Assembly: GCA_003117195.1 (NCBI GenBank)
Contig: BDSI01000052.1
Span: 428,501-492,500, forward strand
Direction: 5' to 3'
DNA: 64,000 bases
Source: Eudorina sp. 2006-703-Eu-15
Lineage: Eukaryota > Chlorophyta > Chlorophyceae > Chlamydomonadales > Volvocaceae
In this document: piece by piece, positions 11,950 through 24,900 of the stretch
Position numbering within the stretch: position 1 is the stretch's first letter
Layout: each line of letters begins with the position of its first letter
Notes under the pieces: generated by a model
What the model saw: only the letters and a program-made list of their open reading frames with translations
Databases searched by the model: none
What the model was told of the DNA's origin: nothing
Translations under genes and position numbers: made by a program

Positions 11950-13185
11950 TACGGAGGAGGATAGTGTTTATTAGTTGGTGCTTGAGCTGCGACGTCGCGT
12001 CCTCCGCGGCGTTCTCGGCTACCAGGAGCTCCGGGCGGCTCTGGAGGTCTCTGGCGTGCAAGTGGCTGACGACTTGGATGCCCTCGTTCGTCACCTACCG
12101 GCCAGCTGGGTGGCGGCCGCTCGGGGCGGTGCTCACTGGTGGCGCGGTTGCTCTGGCGGTGCCTGACGCCTGGCGTGCGTTGCTCCGCGGTTTGGCGTGG
12201 CAGCCGGTCCACACGAGCTCGCGGCCCGGCACCAGGCCTTCGTCGTGGATGCGTACAGCACTCTGCCGGTCCTGGCTGATTTCCGCGCCACCCTCCGGCG
12301 GCTGTGGAAGCTGCGCTGGGAGGACTACCACAAGGAACCACTCTGGCGGATCGCTCTGCATGGCATCGTGGGCTTTCCGCTGGTCGCCGACCACGCCGCG
12401 AGGGAGCACGGTGCTCGCCTGCGGGCGGCCACGAAGTGCCCCTGTGGTGCCCCTGTCACTGGGCGTGGCGCGTGCTGGGTTCGGCGCCACTTGTTCTGGG
12501 ACTGCTTTGTTGCGCGGTCGTTGCGTGAAGAGATGAGGGCTGCGATGGGGGCTGCTGTGGGCGCCCTGGACGCTGTGTTTGCACGCCACCATTTGTGGCT
12601 TGTGATCGCCCCGCCGGGTGTCCGCCAGGTTGTCTGGGATGGGCTGGCTTTGGCGGCCCTGGCAGCCATCGAGCGGGGCCGTCACCGCATGTACCATTCG
12701 TGGGATACATTCACTGCTATTTCACGTGCGCGACTGGTTTCGGTATCCATTGAGGTCACTGCGGACTTTGGGGCCCGACTCGCGTCTTTTGCGACGCTCG
12801 GCCTGCCTCCGCGGAACTGGTCTTCCGTGCCGACAGATCACCCTTTTCTGTGCGGGGTGTCGGGGCGTGTCGTGCTTTCCCGGCCTCCGGACGTTGACTC
12901 ACCACCCGGGTCCCCCGACCCGTGAGCTGCTGAGGTTCACGTTCGCGTCCTCGTTGCTTGAACTCTTGACTGCTGCGGTGGCTGCGGCTGGTGGTGCTTG
13001 GCTGCTTTTCCATACGTATCTTAACTGCTATGAAGGCTGTGCGCTGGTGGTTCCTTGGCTGATTATTTTGCTTCGGCATCGCTCCATGCTTCGTGCACGG
13101 CATGCCCTGGGGTAGGATGAACAGTCCGTCTGCGCCTGTACAGCGCTGGTCCCCCTTGTAACGATCGCTTCCTACAGTTCTACAC
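11950..13185 (+). mobile_element. 5'-truncated non-LTR retrotransposon, copy 2
   Basis: The longest intact frame (12197-12925) encodes about 240 residues of a C-terminal retrotransposon domain. A Cys/His cluster CPCG, then RRHLFWDC, resembles the zinc-binding motif that follows reverse transcriptase in many LINEs. It is preceded by WEDYHKEPLWRIALHG and followed by ARHHLWLV and LGLPPRNW. Upstream (11975-12160) the protein continues in another frame (RAALEVSGVQVADDLDALVRHLP), so a frameshift is present. Reverse transcriptase itself is absent. The element ends at about 13185 with the same tail as copy 1, which lies in inverted orientation 3.3 kb away. Confidence 0.7.
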
Positions 13186-14645
13186 ACACACTACACCAAC
13201 TACATTGCAGGTTGGTAATCAATCCGTTTGCGCGCGTGACGTTCTTCGGTACTTAGTGTTTTGCTGTCTGATTTGGATCGCGGCGGGGGCGCGGTTGCCT
13301 TGTTCGCCGTGACTATATGTAGTAAGAATGTTTGCAGTTTCTGTGGTGAGTATAATTGCACCTAGGTTCGGGAGGGCGGGGTTTTTCTAAGCACAAGGAC
13401 GGATGTTACAACGGACCCCGCGGGTCATCGGTGACAGCCATGCGCATCGGTGACAGTTACTGTTGCTGCCGCATTTAGCAGCATTATTGTGGCATTTGAT
13501 CATCCAGGTCCTCACTGAGTGGGTGGGGCGTCACCGCGGGTTCCCCATTCGTCGGCACGGTGGAGGAGGGGTTGCCCTGCTTGCCCTGCAGCAACCTGAC
13601 CCAACCTCACCCACCGCGAAGTAGACGCAGTGCCGCCTGTAAACCGCATTGCCGAGTACGGCTGTGTGCCCTACTTCCCTGGCGCACCTACTCGTCTCTA
13701 AGACGCGCAAAAGCGGACAACATGTAATATAATACAGAGCAATCAAAACAATTGTGGCACCAGCACGGAGCTCACCCCTCCTGCGCGCTGCCGGGGCGTC
13801 ACCTTCAAACAAGCTCCATTGCACGACAATACGACAGTACGGACAGTACCCTCGAATTGAGACCCGGACACACAGATCCGCAGGCATGCTGGCGCCGAAG
13901 GGTCATCTTCTCCTCCTCCAAAAAGGGGGGCTTACAGCTGCGGACCCGCCGGCCCGCCCACCCCCTCATCCACCCAGCCGTCTTCCTTTCCTTCTAAGTA
14001 CGGCACCAATAAGAAGAGGGCAGTACTACTCTACGCTTCGCCAATCTTCTGCGGAGGATAGCAGCTTCCCTGCTCAACCTATCTATCCCGGTCACGCAGA
14101 GCATATCACCACAGCCAAGTACGCAACGGGGGGTCGCGAAAGCAGCTGGAAATACCGGAAAACAGAGAAACCAGAAGCGCAGAATCAGTAGAAGCAGTAC
14201 GGTAGAAAAGAATGAAGCAGGATCAGACATTGCGCGCACGCGAGTGTCGTACACCTGTAGAGCGGTATCGTACAAGATGAACAGCACGACGGGGCCGCTC
14301 GCTAGGAGCAGTACTCTTTAGTGTTTACCACGCTGCCGGCGCCACCCTCGAGTGAAGGCTCGGTTGGGTACGGCACACCACGGCACACACACACACACAC
14401 ATACGGACTGCACAATGACATACGCATGGCCATCGCATATCAACAAAAATCTTCTCATCACGCAACATACATGAAGCCAACCACCAACGACCCATGAATG
14501 CGCAGCTCACACTCCGCCGACAGCTCGCAGCTGTTGGAAGCTGTTAGAAGCTGTTATCTGTACGATGTACGAAACTACTATAAGGTATGAACGGACTGCC
14601 AACACAGCTCCAGCAGGCCGCGCGCGCAAGCCCACGATCACGCGA
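13186..14645. other. Spacer and probable ARS 3' untranslated region
   Basis: No recognisable coding sequence. On the minus strand a TGTAA polyadenylation signal (read as ttaca at 13932-13936) lies about 710 nt beyond the ARS stop and is a candidate 3' end. A short CA repeat lies at about 14383-14402. At 13403-13440 there is a copy of a dispersed tail-like repeat, listed separately. Confidence 0.45.
13403..13440 (-). repeat. Dispersed repeat, tail-like motif copy 1
   Basis: The segment contains gttacaacggacc followed by ccgcgggtcatcggtgacag. A close relative occurs at 20727-20772 and a diverged one at 32193-32232. On the minus strand it reads GGTCCGYTGYAAC, a plausible 3' terminus of a LINE or SINE family. 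Confidence 0.55.
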
Positions 14646-17600
14646 TCACGCCAGGGGCAGGGGGTTGTCGAACCACTTGAGGACGTCCGCTTGGAGGACC
14701 TCGGGCGGTACAGGCACCGAGTGACGCTCCACGTCAGCAACCACCGTCTGGCCGGCGGCCGCCGCCGCCGCCGCCGCACTGCTGTCGGCGGAGGCAGACC
14801 GCCGGGCGGCGGCGCCCGCGGTCCACGTGTACATCCGGCGGCGGGCGGCGGGCGGGTACGACACATTCGCTCGGAACACCGAGACCTCGTTGGCGAGATC
14901 CTGTTGTCCGTTGTGGGGTGGCGGGTGGCGGCGGCGGGGGAGAGGCGATGTCAGAGAAGCGGTTCATCGAGGCGGCTGCGGCTAGAAACCCTTGGATGGG
15001 AAATGACTCTTGGATGGTTGGAAATAATGGCTTATCTTTTCACGGGAGACGGGACACATGCCTGGTATAGGGTAGGCCAGATTCGGTTGTGCCGCCGGGC
15101 AGCAGTGTACGTGTAGTGGAGGAAGGCACGCGGCCGGGTCTCATCCTTGGTCCCGGGCTGCCGGCACATCCTTTCTGGCACCCGACAGCCAGCAGCCGGC
15201 AGCGATCGAGTGGCAGCAGGCAGGTAGCTAGGCGGCCACTTGCCGTACCATCTCCGTACCTGGTAGGCCAGGCACTTGTTGTAGTAGAACGGTTTGATGC
15301 TGGCGTAGAACTTGTCGTACGACTTGTCGAGGGACTGGCTCCACGTGTTGACGGAGCCGTCGGGGTGCAGCACCTGAAGCGAATGATCGAGACAGGTCGC
15401 GGAACGTCGGCAGGCATCTTAAGGAGGCTCGGGCCGCAGGAGGCTCGGGTCGCAGGTCCATAGGGGCTCCGCCCATTTGGCGACCGTGACGAGGCGCCGA
15501 TCATGGACGCCCCAGAGAGAATCCGAATCGCCGCGGCATGCATGCCGGGTAGGGACTAGGAGGGCGGCAAGAGGGAACGTAAGGACAGCGTGCTAGCTAT
15601 CCAGGCAGAAGGGCTGGGAGTGCATCTAGTCCTGTCCGGCCCGCTGAGGTCGGCTGCGGCGCGCTGAACGCTTTGTAACCATGGTAGCTGCATCTGTGGT
15701 TCGTTGACCGTTTTCTGTCGTACCTTCCAGGGGTTGGTGCAGCTCTCGCCCTTGCAGACCACCAGTACGGCCAGCAGCGCCTCAAGGCGGGTCTGTACGG
15801 CAGCGCGGGTCTTGTTGTAGATATTGTTGAGCTCGCCAGGGTCGCGCTTCAGGTCGTACAGCTCACGTTCATCTGCAGTCAAGAGACAGAGGAATCGAAT
15901 TTCGAATGCATCGCCATTCCGTACGTGCAGGTCAGCCACAGTCACAGGCCCCGCCAGGTACTACAGGTTGTCTAAACCAGCTCTCGCTCTGGAGTAGTTC
16001 ACCGTGGCAGTCTGGCTGTCTTCACAAGTACGGCACGCAGGATTGAGGACGTTCACAAGTACGGCACGCAGGATTGAGGACGACTGGACGCATGGGGTCT
16101 GTTGAGGAATGGCACCCAACGCGTGTCCGTGTCCGTGTGCACGTACCCCTCAGTACGGCAGCACGCGCAAGGTGCATCCCTCCCTCCCCCGCAACAGCAC
16201 GATCCCACGCACATTAGGCAGTCCGCACCCCGCAGCCGAGCCCTGCGGGGCCGTCCCCGACGGCAGGACCCGCCCCCCCACACACGCACTGCTGCGCCCC
16301 CCCAGGTCGCTTACTCGTGCACGACACGATGAGCTTCCAAGCCTGGTCGGCCTCCTCATCGAACACCCGCACGGCCTTCCACGAGTTGTTGGTGTAGCGG
16401 GGGATGTGGTGCAGCACCTCGTCAGCCCACCCGCCCCAGAACTCCCCTTGGAACCTGCGGCCGTGTGTGTGTGTGGCGGGGCGTGTGTGTGGGCGTGTGT
16501 GGGGGCGCGTGTGGGGGCGTGTGGGGGCGTGTGGGGGCGTGTGGGGGCGCGTGGGGGCGTGTGGGGGCGCGTGGGGTGTATTGGGCGGACAGGGCACAGG
16601 AGGGCATGACATGTAAGCGAACATAGCAACGAAGCCCAGAAATGCCCATATGCGTGGGTCTCCATTGTGAGCCCTTGCGCCTCACGATGCTCGGGAGGTC
16701 GGTGCCCGGGAGTAGTGGGCCCTCAGACAACCTGCCCATGGCCACTTACAGCGCGACAGGACATGGCGGATGTCAAAATGTCAATTTGTTTGTGATTTCT
16801 GCCATGTCACGGAACACTGTACATGCCGTACACGTACGGTGCGACGACACTCACTGGTTGCGGTGGTAGGTGGGGCGCGGGTAGTCCGCACGCAGCGTGC
16901 CGTCGTCGTTGGCGTACTTCATATCGATGGCATCCACGCATCATGCAGCGGCAGGTCGGAAACGCGGGACATACACATACGGGACACAGTCAGCGACAAT
17001 ATGGCCGCTCGTCAAAAAGGCACCAGACGAATGCTTCTTGCCATCGCGGCATGCACGCGAACCGTGGCCGTGGCCGAGGAAGGCAGCGGGTTCGTATCCT
17101 GCCTTACAGGCGCGCACGCGGACGTGGCCTGGGCGGTGGGCACACCCACACCCACACCGGCAGGGGTTTTCCCCGGCCAATCAAGCAGCCCACCCCACCC
17201 CAAGTCCCCACTCACGAGGCCGAGGGGGGTGCCGTCCAGCGCCTTATCGGCGAGTTGGTCGCTCGCACCGGCCAGGGACAGGATTGTGGGGGCGAAGTCC
17301 ACGTGGAGGCCAACCTGTATGGGTGTTAAGGTGTAAAGATGGGTGGGTGGGTGGGTGGGTGGGTGGAGGGGGGTGGGAAAGAGGTGTAGCATCGTCATGC
17401 GGTAAGCGGGTTGTGTCGTGCATGTACTGGTAGCAGCTTGTGTGGGCTCCCGTCCCCGCTCCCCGGGGCCATGTGCGTTGACACCTGTTGAGCGAGGAAA
17501 CCGACCCCGGCAATGGACCCTCACCCACCTTGTTGTTGGCGGGCTTGGTGCTCTTGGAGGCCTTGATGCCGGGCCCGCGGATGAGGAACGGCACGCGGAG

Positions 17601-20600
17601 GTCCTCGTCGTAGGCGGTGACCTTGCCCGCACCGAAGCGGTGGGTGCCGACCTGGAGCAGGTCACCATGGACCAGGGTGGCGGGGGCGAGGGCGAGGGGG
17701 AGGGCGCGGGGCACGTCAGGTTGCTGAGATCAGGACCGCCCCTTATCCGACGCCAGGGACACCGGCCGTACTACTGCCGTACTGCGTCTCTGGGCAGGTG
17801 CACACGAGTGCTCACGATTGTTGCGGGACCGTCGCCTCTGGAGCCCTCAAGTTCATGGGCGGGTTGTTGGGGAGGATTACTCAACATCAGTGCTCGCTCG
17901 CTGTTGAGCTCTTTGGCAGGCGGTGCTCGTCCTTGCGTACGATAGCCGCATGCCATGGCCTTGCCCCGTCGAACGTCGCGTCGCGGAGCTAGCGAGCTGA
18001 TGACACGCGTCGGTTTCATCAGTCCTTTCTGGGTTAAGGTAACCAGAAAACAGCACGTCCGTGTGACCGGGCGCCGCGCATACGTGCCGCTGCTCCCCCT
18101 GGCCCCCCTCCCCCCTGCCCCCCCTCACGTACGTGGTAGCCGTTATCGGCGGTGTAGATGATGTAGGTGTTGTCCAGGACGTTCGCGTTGGCGAGGGTTT
18201 GAACTGCGACGGCACGACGACACGAGGCAGCGACCGGCGGGCGATGGTGGAGAAGTTGAGGGACAACTTCGTTCGGCTCACAGGGGCGCGGAGGATATAT
18301 GGGAGCTTGGGCAGCTGCGCCCCGCACCCCGCTGCCAGGACCCACGCCTTCTCACTCAGGAGAATCGAGTGCTCTTTGCTTGCAAGCATACAGCACCTCT
18401 TGATTGTGCGCCACTGCATCGCTGCACCGCTGCACCGCTACATCGCACTCTTCCCACACGGCACCACTCCCTCGAAACGCTCACGAAGATGGAACAAACA
18501 CAAACAGGAAACGAAGCACGCACGATAAGCTGGTTCCCATTCAGCATTCCATACTGTTCGCTTTGCGTTTCCTGGCGTGATAAGAGTAGCTAGAAGCGTG
18601 CCGTAAGTACGACACGATGCCGTACTCACCCACTCGGTCGATCAGCTCGTCCACCGCCGCCAGGGAGCGCAGCCTCAGCCGGTAGACCTCCTCCAGATAG
18701 GTCTTGTTGTTCTGCTGCGCCCTGAGATCGCGGATCGACGCCGCGGAAAGGCGAAGGGGAGGGGGAGGGGGGAGGGGCCGTGTGAGGGGGTGCAGAGAAG
18801 CGTCTCTCGCTCTCGGTTGAGGACACCGGATGATGAGGATGTTCACTACTTCAGAACAACCTATGCTCATGCGCTCCGGAGATACTGTTGCGAAGCAATG
18901 TGTGACAGTTCCGTATGTTGTGTCTTTTTTCAGTAGTGGCAGTGTCGTACTCACAGCGGCAGGGCGCGGATCCAGGCGGGCTTATCCGACACGTTGGACT
19001 CGTACAGGTTCTTGTTGGGGGTGCCCTCGGGGAGGGTGGCGTCGGAGAAGAGCTCCCAGTGGCGCGGCGCGGGGATGGGCGGGTAGAAGAAGGTCTTGGT
19101 GCTGCGGGTTTGAATAGGGGAGGGGGCGACGAGAGGCCGCCGGGCAGGTTTTCAGAACAATGTTAAAAGGAAACCGTGAACCGTTTTCAGAAAAGTGTAG
19201 GGTGTAGCCTGGCTGCGCACCCAAAAAGCAGAGCAGACCGTGCTACAGTGACGTGATAGGATAGGACTGTGCCATCCAACGAACCCTGTCGGTGCCGGGA
19301 ACACCAAGTCGGGAGCAACCGAGGACATCTGGGATGCAGCTGGGGAAGCGTGCTCGCTGCATGGCGGCGCCGGCAGGTAGGCCCACACCGGGCGGTTGCG
19401 ATAATGTAACCGTTATGATTGCGGTTGCGGTTGCGGGTTGTGGTTGCGGGTTGCGGTTGCGGGTTGCGGTTGCGTGTTGCGGGTGCGGGTGCGGGGTGCG
19501 GGTCACTCACGCATTGGCGACGGGGTCGAACCAGATCTGGGTGCTCGTATGGGGGGCGATGGGCGCGATCTGTGCGTAGAAGGGCTGGCCCGAGGCGATG
19601 GCGGTCTTCAGCTGAGCGACCGCCTTGTCGGCGATGACGTCCGTCGAGTATTGCCCGGGGTAGACGTTGGGCGCAGCACCGTTCCTGCAAGGGGGGCGGG
19701 GCCACGAGAGGTAGGGAGGCCATGCATCCGGGTCTGGTCTGGTCCGGGTTTATAAAGTGCACGGCTTGATGTCCAACTACGGACCCTCAGCCAGCCAGCC
19801 AGCCCGACGCAGTCGACGGAATACGCATGAACGTAGCGACACAGGGACCACGAAGCAAATGCAGCACCGAGGAACCCTTGAGCTGGCAACCGGCTGAATT
19901 AAAGCTGGAGGAAAGGAAGACGGGTGTGAGCCCGGGCCTGGGGTGTGAGCCCGGCCGATGGCTGGTCACGCGCGGGAAAGGTGTCCATCCAGCCCACACC
20001 AGCAGGCGCCCTGCGCGTCGCCCGTGTACGGCATGTGTACGTGCGGAAGTGAGGTCCGCAGTCGCCGCTGCCCCCGGCGCAGTGCACTCATCAGCATGAC
20101 ACGGTCGCGATCGACGTGGTTGTGCCAGGCCGAGAGAGATGCCACAACACGTGCCGCACATACCTGGAGAAACCCGGGTTGTTGTAGTCGAAGGTGTACG
20201 GCGTCACGAGCGCATCAATGTCGGTCCAACCGGCGGGCTGCGGCGGGGGGCCACAGGTAGGAGGGACGTGGGTGACTCGCTTCCGGGGCGACAGGCGCGC
20301 GTTACGTGACACGGGCGACCCAAGGACGGAATGGGCGAAAACCATCGCTCCCGACATACATCCCCTGCACAACGCTCCTTCGTGTGGGCGACGTCCCCCG
20401 ACCCAATGCGGCAGTACCCTGGGGACCCTCGGAGACCCTCGGGGACCCTCGGGGACCGGATGACGGGGTACGAGGGGGTGTTGGGGGTCACCAAAGAGGT
20501 TTCGGCGATTGCGGCGCACTGCCTCTCAACGTAGAAAATGAAGGGACGGATGGACGTAAAACGGTTGTGGCAGGCGGAGTAATGCAGGGTCATCCCTCGC

Positions 20601-21981
20601 AGCCATCCATCGCCTCACCACGGTTTGATAGTTGGAGACCGAATAGTCGACCAGGAACTTGCCCACCTGCGCATACATGCACGCACACGCAGTACGGGCG
20701 GATGTACATATGTACGGATAGCAATTACTAAGGATGTTACAGCGGACCTCGCGGGTCATCGATCGGTGACAGCACAAGCTCGTACATGAGTCATCACCAT
20801 GAACGGCGAGCCCAAGTCAGGAAAGTTGTCGGCTCTCGACCACCACATGATGCGTTTCGATCTCGGTGTCGATATCAGGCAGAGGCAGGCTCACGACGCG
20901 ACTACTCACGTAGTAGGTGTTATAGCCCAGCTCCTGGAGCCACACGGGGAGGTACGACTGGTCGATGCCCAGGCTCTTCCACTTGGTATACCCGCCTGCA
21001 GGTAGGTGCGCACAAGGGGCAAGACAGGCGGGCACATACAGGCACATGGCGGGTGTCGAGCTGGACTTTGCTTCCTTCTATCTCGCAGCTCAGTTTCCTC
21101 TGGCAAATACACATGTCAAGGCCTTCCCTCGGTGATAAGCCATGCAGCAGTTCGTTCATGGCTGGTTCCATCGCCACGTGAGATCCAGTGTCCTCATATC
21201 GCAGAATGTTGCGATATCTAACCGTGACGGTGTGTGAGTGGGCGCTCTGATTCATGTTCAGAGACCGCTCATCAACTGGCTGGGCAGGACGGACCGGGTG
21301 CGGGCGCTGAACAACAAGGCCCCAGGACAGCTACGTCTCGTGTACAGCTAAAATTCGTAGGCGCCAGATTATAATACCGAGGAATACCGACGGCCTTTTC
21401 GGTGGGACTTGGGAAATTCACTTGCATCGGCGAAGGACAGTTGACGGTTGCCCAGCGGCACCATCGCATTCACACTCTCCGGCCCTCGTGAACGAACGCA
21501 AGTAGTCAACGGCGCCCTCACCGTGAGGTCCGAGGACATCGGTGAAGTTGGTGTTGTGGCTGAACTGGCCGCGCCACAGGTTGGTGCGCGAGGGGCAGCA
21601 AACCGGCGTCGTGACGAAGTAGTTGTTGAGCTCGACGCCCAGGTCGCGGATGAACTCGTGGAGCTTGGGCTGGTAGCGAGGATGCGTCGAGTTTTGAATG
21701 CCATCTTGGTCATCCTGGGCGGGAGGATAAACGAACAGCGGCAACGGGGTCGGCAACAGGGTCGGCACATGAGTACGTCAGACTAGCAGAACGTGACAGG
21801 TAGAGTCCGCCACATACAAGAGAGGTGGACATCTGACGCAAGGTATCGTATAAAGATGCTTATTTTTATATACACTTACCGTGAAAATGACCACGAAGTT
21901 TGGCCGCTTTGGCGCTGATGCCGCCAGCGCGATAGCCGATGCCAGCAGCAAAGCCGCGATGCCCAGCCTTACAGCTGCCAT
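14646..21981 (-). CDS. ARS: Arylsulfatase, secreted (periplasmic/cell wall), 16 exons
   Basis: Hydrolyses sulfate esters outside the plasma membrane; in Chlamydomonas and Volvox the homologues are induced by sulfur starvation. Exons (descending): 21981-21880, 21714-21522, 20995-20910, 20666-20619, 20237-20164, 19684-19511, 19101-18955, 18721-18630, 18203-18133, 17651-17529, 17314-17216, 16916-16855, 16454-16315, 15872-15724, 15373-15260, 14900-14646. They total 1929 nt, in phase throughout: 642 aa, close to the known algal enzymes (about 650). Residues 1-23 form a signal peptide. Then come RPNFVVIFTDDQD (metal-binding Asp pair), CCPSR with Cys73 as the formylglycine precursor, PIAPHTS, TADNGYH (metal ligands) and GTHRFGAGK (catalytic Lys). 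The C-terminus is Ala-rich and ends in KWFDNPLPLA. The acceptor of the 62-nt exon lacks a good pyrimidine tract, but its content YANDDGTL fits the family. No lesion seen; probably functional. Confidence 0.97.
16027..16084. repeat. Tandem duplication, about 29 bp x 2, in ARS intron
   Basis: The unit ttcacaagtacggcacgcag followed by gattgaggacg is present twice in direct succession, in the intron between the exons at 15724-15872 and 16315-16454. Each unit contains the GTACGGC heptamer that is scattered through the window. Confidence 0.85.
16463..16580. repeat. G/T-rich minisatellite in ARS intron
   Basis: Imperfect repeats of gtgtgggggc and gtgtgtgtgg lie directly upstream (in transcript sense) of the acceptor at 16454. 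On the transcribed strand this is a C/A-rich stretch (cccccacac) that may serve as the pyrimidine-rich tract of that acceptor. Confidence 0.85.
17336..17372. repeat. GGGT microsatellite in ARS intron
   Basis: About seven copies of gggt followed by ggaggggggtggg. It lies in the intron just upstream (in transcript sense) of the acceptor at 17314. The plus strand could form a G-quadruplex; the transcript carries the C-rich complement. Confidence 0.85.
19405..19505. repeat. GGTTGC minisatellite in ARS intron
   Basis: Imperfect repeats of ggttgcggttgcggg occupy the intron between the exons at 18955-19101 and 19511-19684. They resemble a telomere repeat only superficially because of the regular C. 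Confidence 0.8.
20727..20772 (-). repeat. Dispersed repeat, tail-like motif copy 2
   Basis: Contains aggatgttacagcggacc then ctcgcgggtcatcg and cggtgacagcac, matching 13403-13440 apart from a few substitutions and a short insertion. It sits in the ARS intron between the exons at 20619-20666 and 20910-20995, so a mobile-element tail may have inserted into the gene. Confidence 0.6.
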
Positions 21982-24900
21982 GATGATAGTATTATCAGAC
22001 CTGAAAATAATTTTGATAATTGGAGATGGCGTAAAGACTCCGAACATCCATGCAGATAAGTATATATTCCTTGCCGAACGCAAGTAACGGAACGACGTTA
22101 TCTCTTGGCGCCAACGCTGACGAAGCATAACAAGACCATGATATACACACTCATAATAATACATATATTAACCTCACCGTAACGCCTTCAGCTAGTGCGC
22201 ACGCGTTGCGGCAAGTCCTTCGGAGATCAAATGTACGCCAACCGAAATGCACAACGACAACTGCCCAAATGACCGCCAGCGATGGCGAGAGACAATGGGT
22301 ACCTTCACAATTATTTCAAGCTCAAATTAAGTACTCTTAAATTTCATGAGCGTAAGCCTGAGTGTGACCGTTGTACCGCTGACCTGCTGGCCTGATCCTG
22401 CGGGCCTCCAGTCAATGAGGCCAGGCAGTACTTTAGCTAAGAATCAGAATGATTTATGCGCGTACTCCGTAATTATGACCGTATTCCTGCATGCGATTAT
22501 GTTGCGTGCTGGGGCGGTGTGCCTGGCGCCGGGATACTTGCACCGCTTGCGCAGGCTTGCACCAGTTCCCGACGGATCACGACGAATGTTACAACTTACT
22601 GACACGCGTGACACGCACTGTTTTTCGCCGTCGTGCCCGAAGTCAAACAATTTTAATTCAGACTGTTTGTGTAAAATTGCAACCTTTGATGCCCGGATGA
22701 GCGATGCAGTGGGGCTTCAAGGTTCTGCGGACTGCGGACTATTTTTTAAATCTGACTAAAGCAAGTCGTCACAGACCCAATGATACCTCAACGAGGCATT
22801 CTATTGCTTCTGTAACCAATACCTTATTTATAAATGGAGTACTCCCTTCTTTTCGGAGACGGCCGTGTATGCAGTTTTCAAAGGGCCGTAAAGGGCAGAC
22901 AAATCGGACCCTGTTGGACGAACAGATTAGCATCGACTGATCGACTGCAATTTTACCAATATGATGTAGGATAATGAATACGCCCCTATCAGGGGGCGCC
23001 GATCGGCGAAGTCGTTGGGTGATGGACCACGTTCCTGTGTAAGGTTGGTGCCTTTCTCCTCTGATTACCATGCGCTACCTGCAGCACTCGTCCCCAACGC
23101 CCATGGCATGTGCGGCGGCTGCCCGGAGACGAGAACGGTAAGGATGAGAACGAAAGGATGAGGAGGTAGGTTCCCTTGGTTCACCGGACCTCCGCCGGAC
23201 GGCAGCAATAGGGCAGTCCGCCGGGGCCTGCTTCACGGCAGCGCGCTTGCGTGCGTGGGGCCGCTGCCGCGAGTAGCCTCAGCTCAGTTCAGCCATCACC
23301 GGTTTGAGCTGGCCCATGCACGGTAGCACGATGATGTGCACGACTGCGTTCGGCACGCGGCCCGCGTCTCCTGCTGCGGGTTGCACGGTCGAATGCAGGC
23401 GGCATGCTGGGTAGGCCTCCGAGTTGATCGCTCTATCTGACGCCAGTGTCGTTGCGACTGTTACGGAACACACAAAACAGCAGTTGATGGATGGGTTTGC
23501 CACGCACGGTCAAATTGTACGACCAACCATGCGCGCTAGAGTTCGACTGCATGCGCTTCAGGGCCCTGCTCCTACAACAGGCTGCCGCGTATGTTGTATC
23601 GGTTTGAGTTAAGGCGGCCGTGTTGGGGAGACGGACTGGAATCGTCCCCGCCCACGAAGCCTGGAGAGGAAGCCGGGTGCTGCCTGCAGCGGGTCATTGG
23701 GATGGACCCTGGACCCGCCCTCCCGGTGGACCCGGCCATGCTGCCGACCTGCGACCTCTGGCTGCAAGTCGCGTGCCCGCGTCCCTTCCCCGCAGCACAT
23801 ATCACCACCACTGCAGCGTACCTGACCTACATGTCGCCATCCCGGTACCGGCACCGGCACCGGCAGCGAGTGTACGCCGCCCCGGCCCCGGGGCCTGCCC
23901 CGCGCTGGCACTTCCTCCGAGCCTGCCCCGGGGCCTGCCGCCCACAGGCCGCAGCTCCTTGCAGCCTGCCCCTGCCCCTCCCCCTGCCCCTGCCCCTCCT
24001 GCTAGAATCATTTCGCAGGGGGTCGAGGACAGTCACCCTTGCTTGTTGTGATCGGACGAGAAAAAGAAAGGCACGACCGCATTGCCCACGCACGACCGTG
24101 CCGGCCCCGAGTGCCTGTAGGCTATACCTGACCCGGCTGTTCTGGCCCGCTGCCACGCAGGGCAAAGGCTAGTGCCTGTTCGGAAGCGTGTCCCAGAGCG
24201 CCCCGCTCTTCACCATCCAAGATCCAACCCACCTGCCTCTTCATCCTTGCCCGCGGTTGGGGCCTGGATGCGCTCTCCTCCCTCTCCCCATCGAACTGCG
24301 CCACTCCCTCCGCCTGCTCCTGAAATCCCCGTCTCCGCGGTCGCGGCGCCATCAGCACAGCATGCAGCGGGGCTCTAGGGACGGACGAATGTTGACAGCA
24401 ACCTCGTGGTTCCTTAGGCAGGTGTTAAAGCGAGGCGACATCGAGGGCCTCATTCGCGAGCAGACTCATCGCTGTGGGACGAGCGTCGTACATAAATAGG
24501 CACTAGTTCTCATAAGTCCGGTCGGGAATGGCTACTAGGAATAGCTGCGTTTTGGACCCCGTTTCGCATTTTGGGCTCGTATTTTAATTCTGTATTGAAT
24601 TTTACAGTTCTGCAAAGCGTGCGTGCACCCTAGGCTCAAGGCGCATCTGTCGTACCGGTTTGCTCGCACGCTCCTGGGGCCTTATATGTGGTAGAGCGCC
24701 GTACATCACTCGTTTCGCATCGTGTGTTGCTGCGGTTTGGTACCCAGCGTAGGTAAAATTGCGCGGTTTCCCCAGAACTGATTTTCTGCCCAGACCGCCC
24801 ACGGTATCCCTATGATGGCTTCCCACGACATGCATGGCGAGGGGCTGTGTTGGTGCGGAGCGTAAATTTCGATGATACGGGTGGATGGTGCGCACAGCAC

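Noticed and set aside
19405..19505. Telomere repeat array
   Set aside because: Units are GGTTGC-based and not TTTAGGG; classed as a simple minisatellite.
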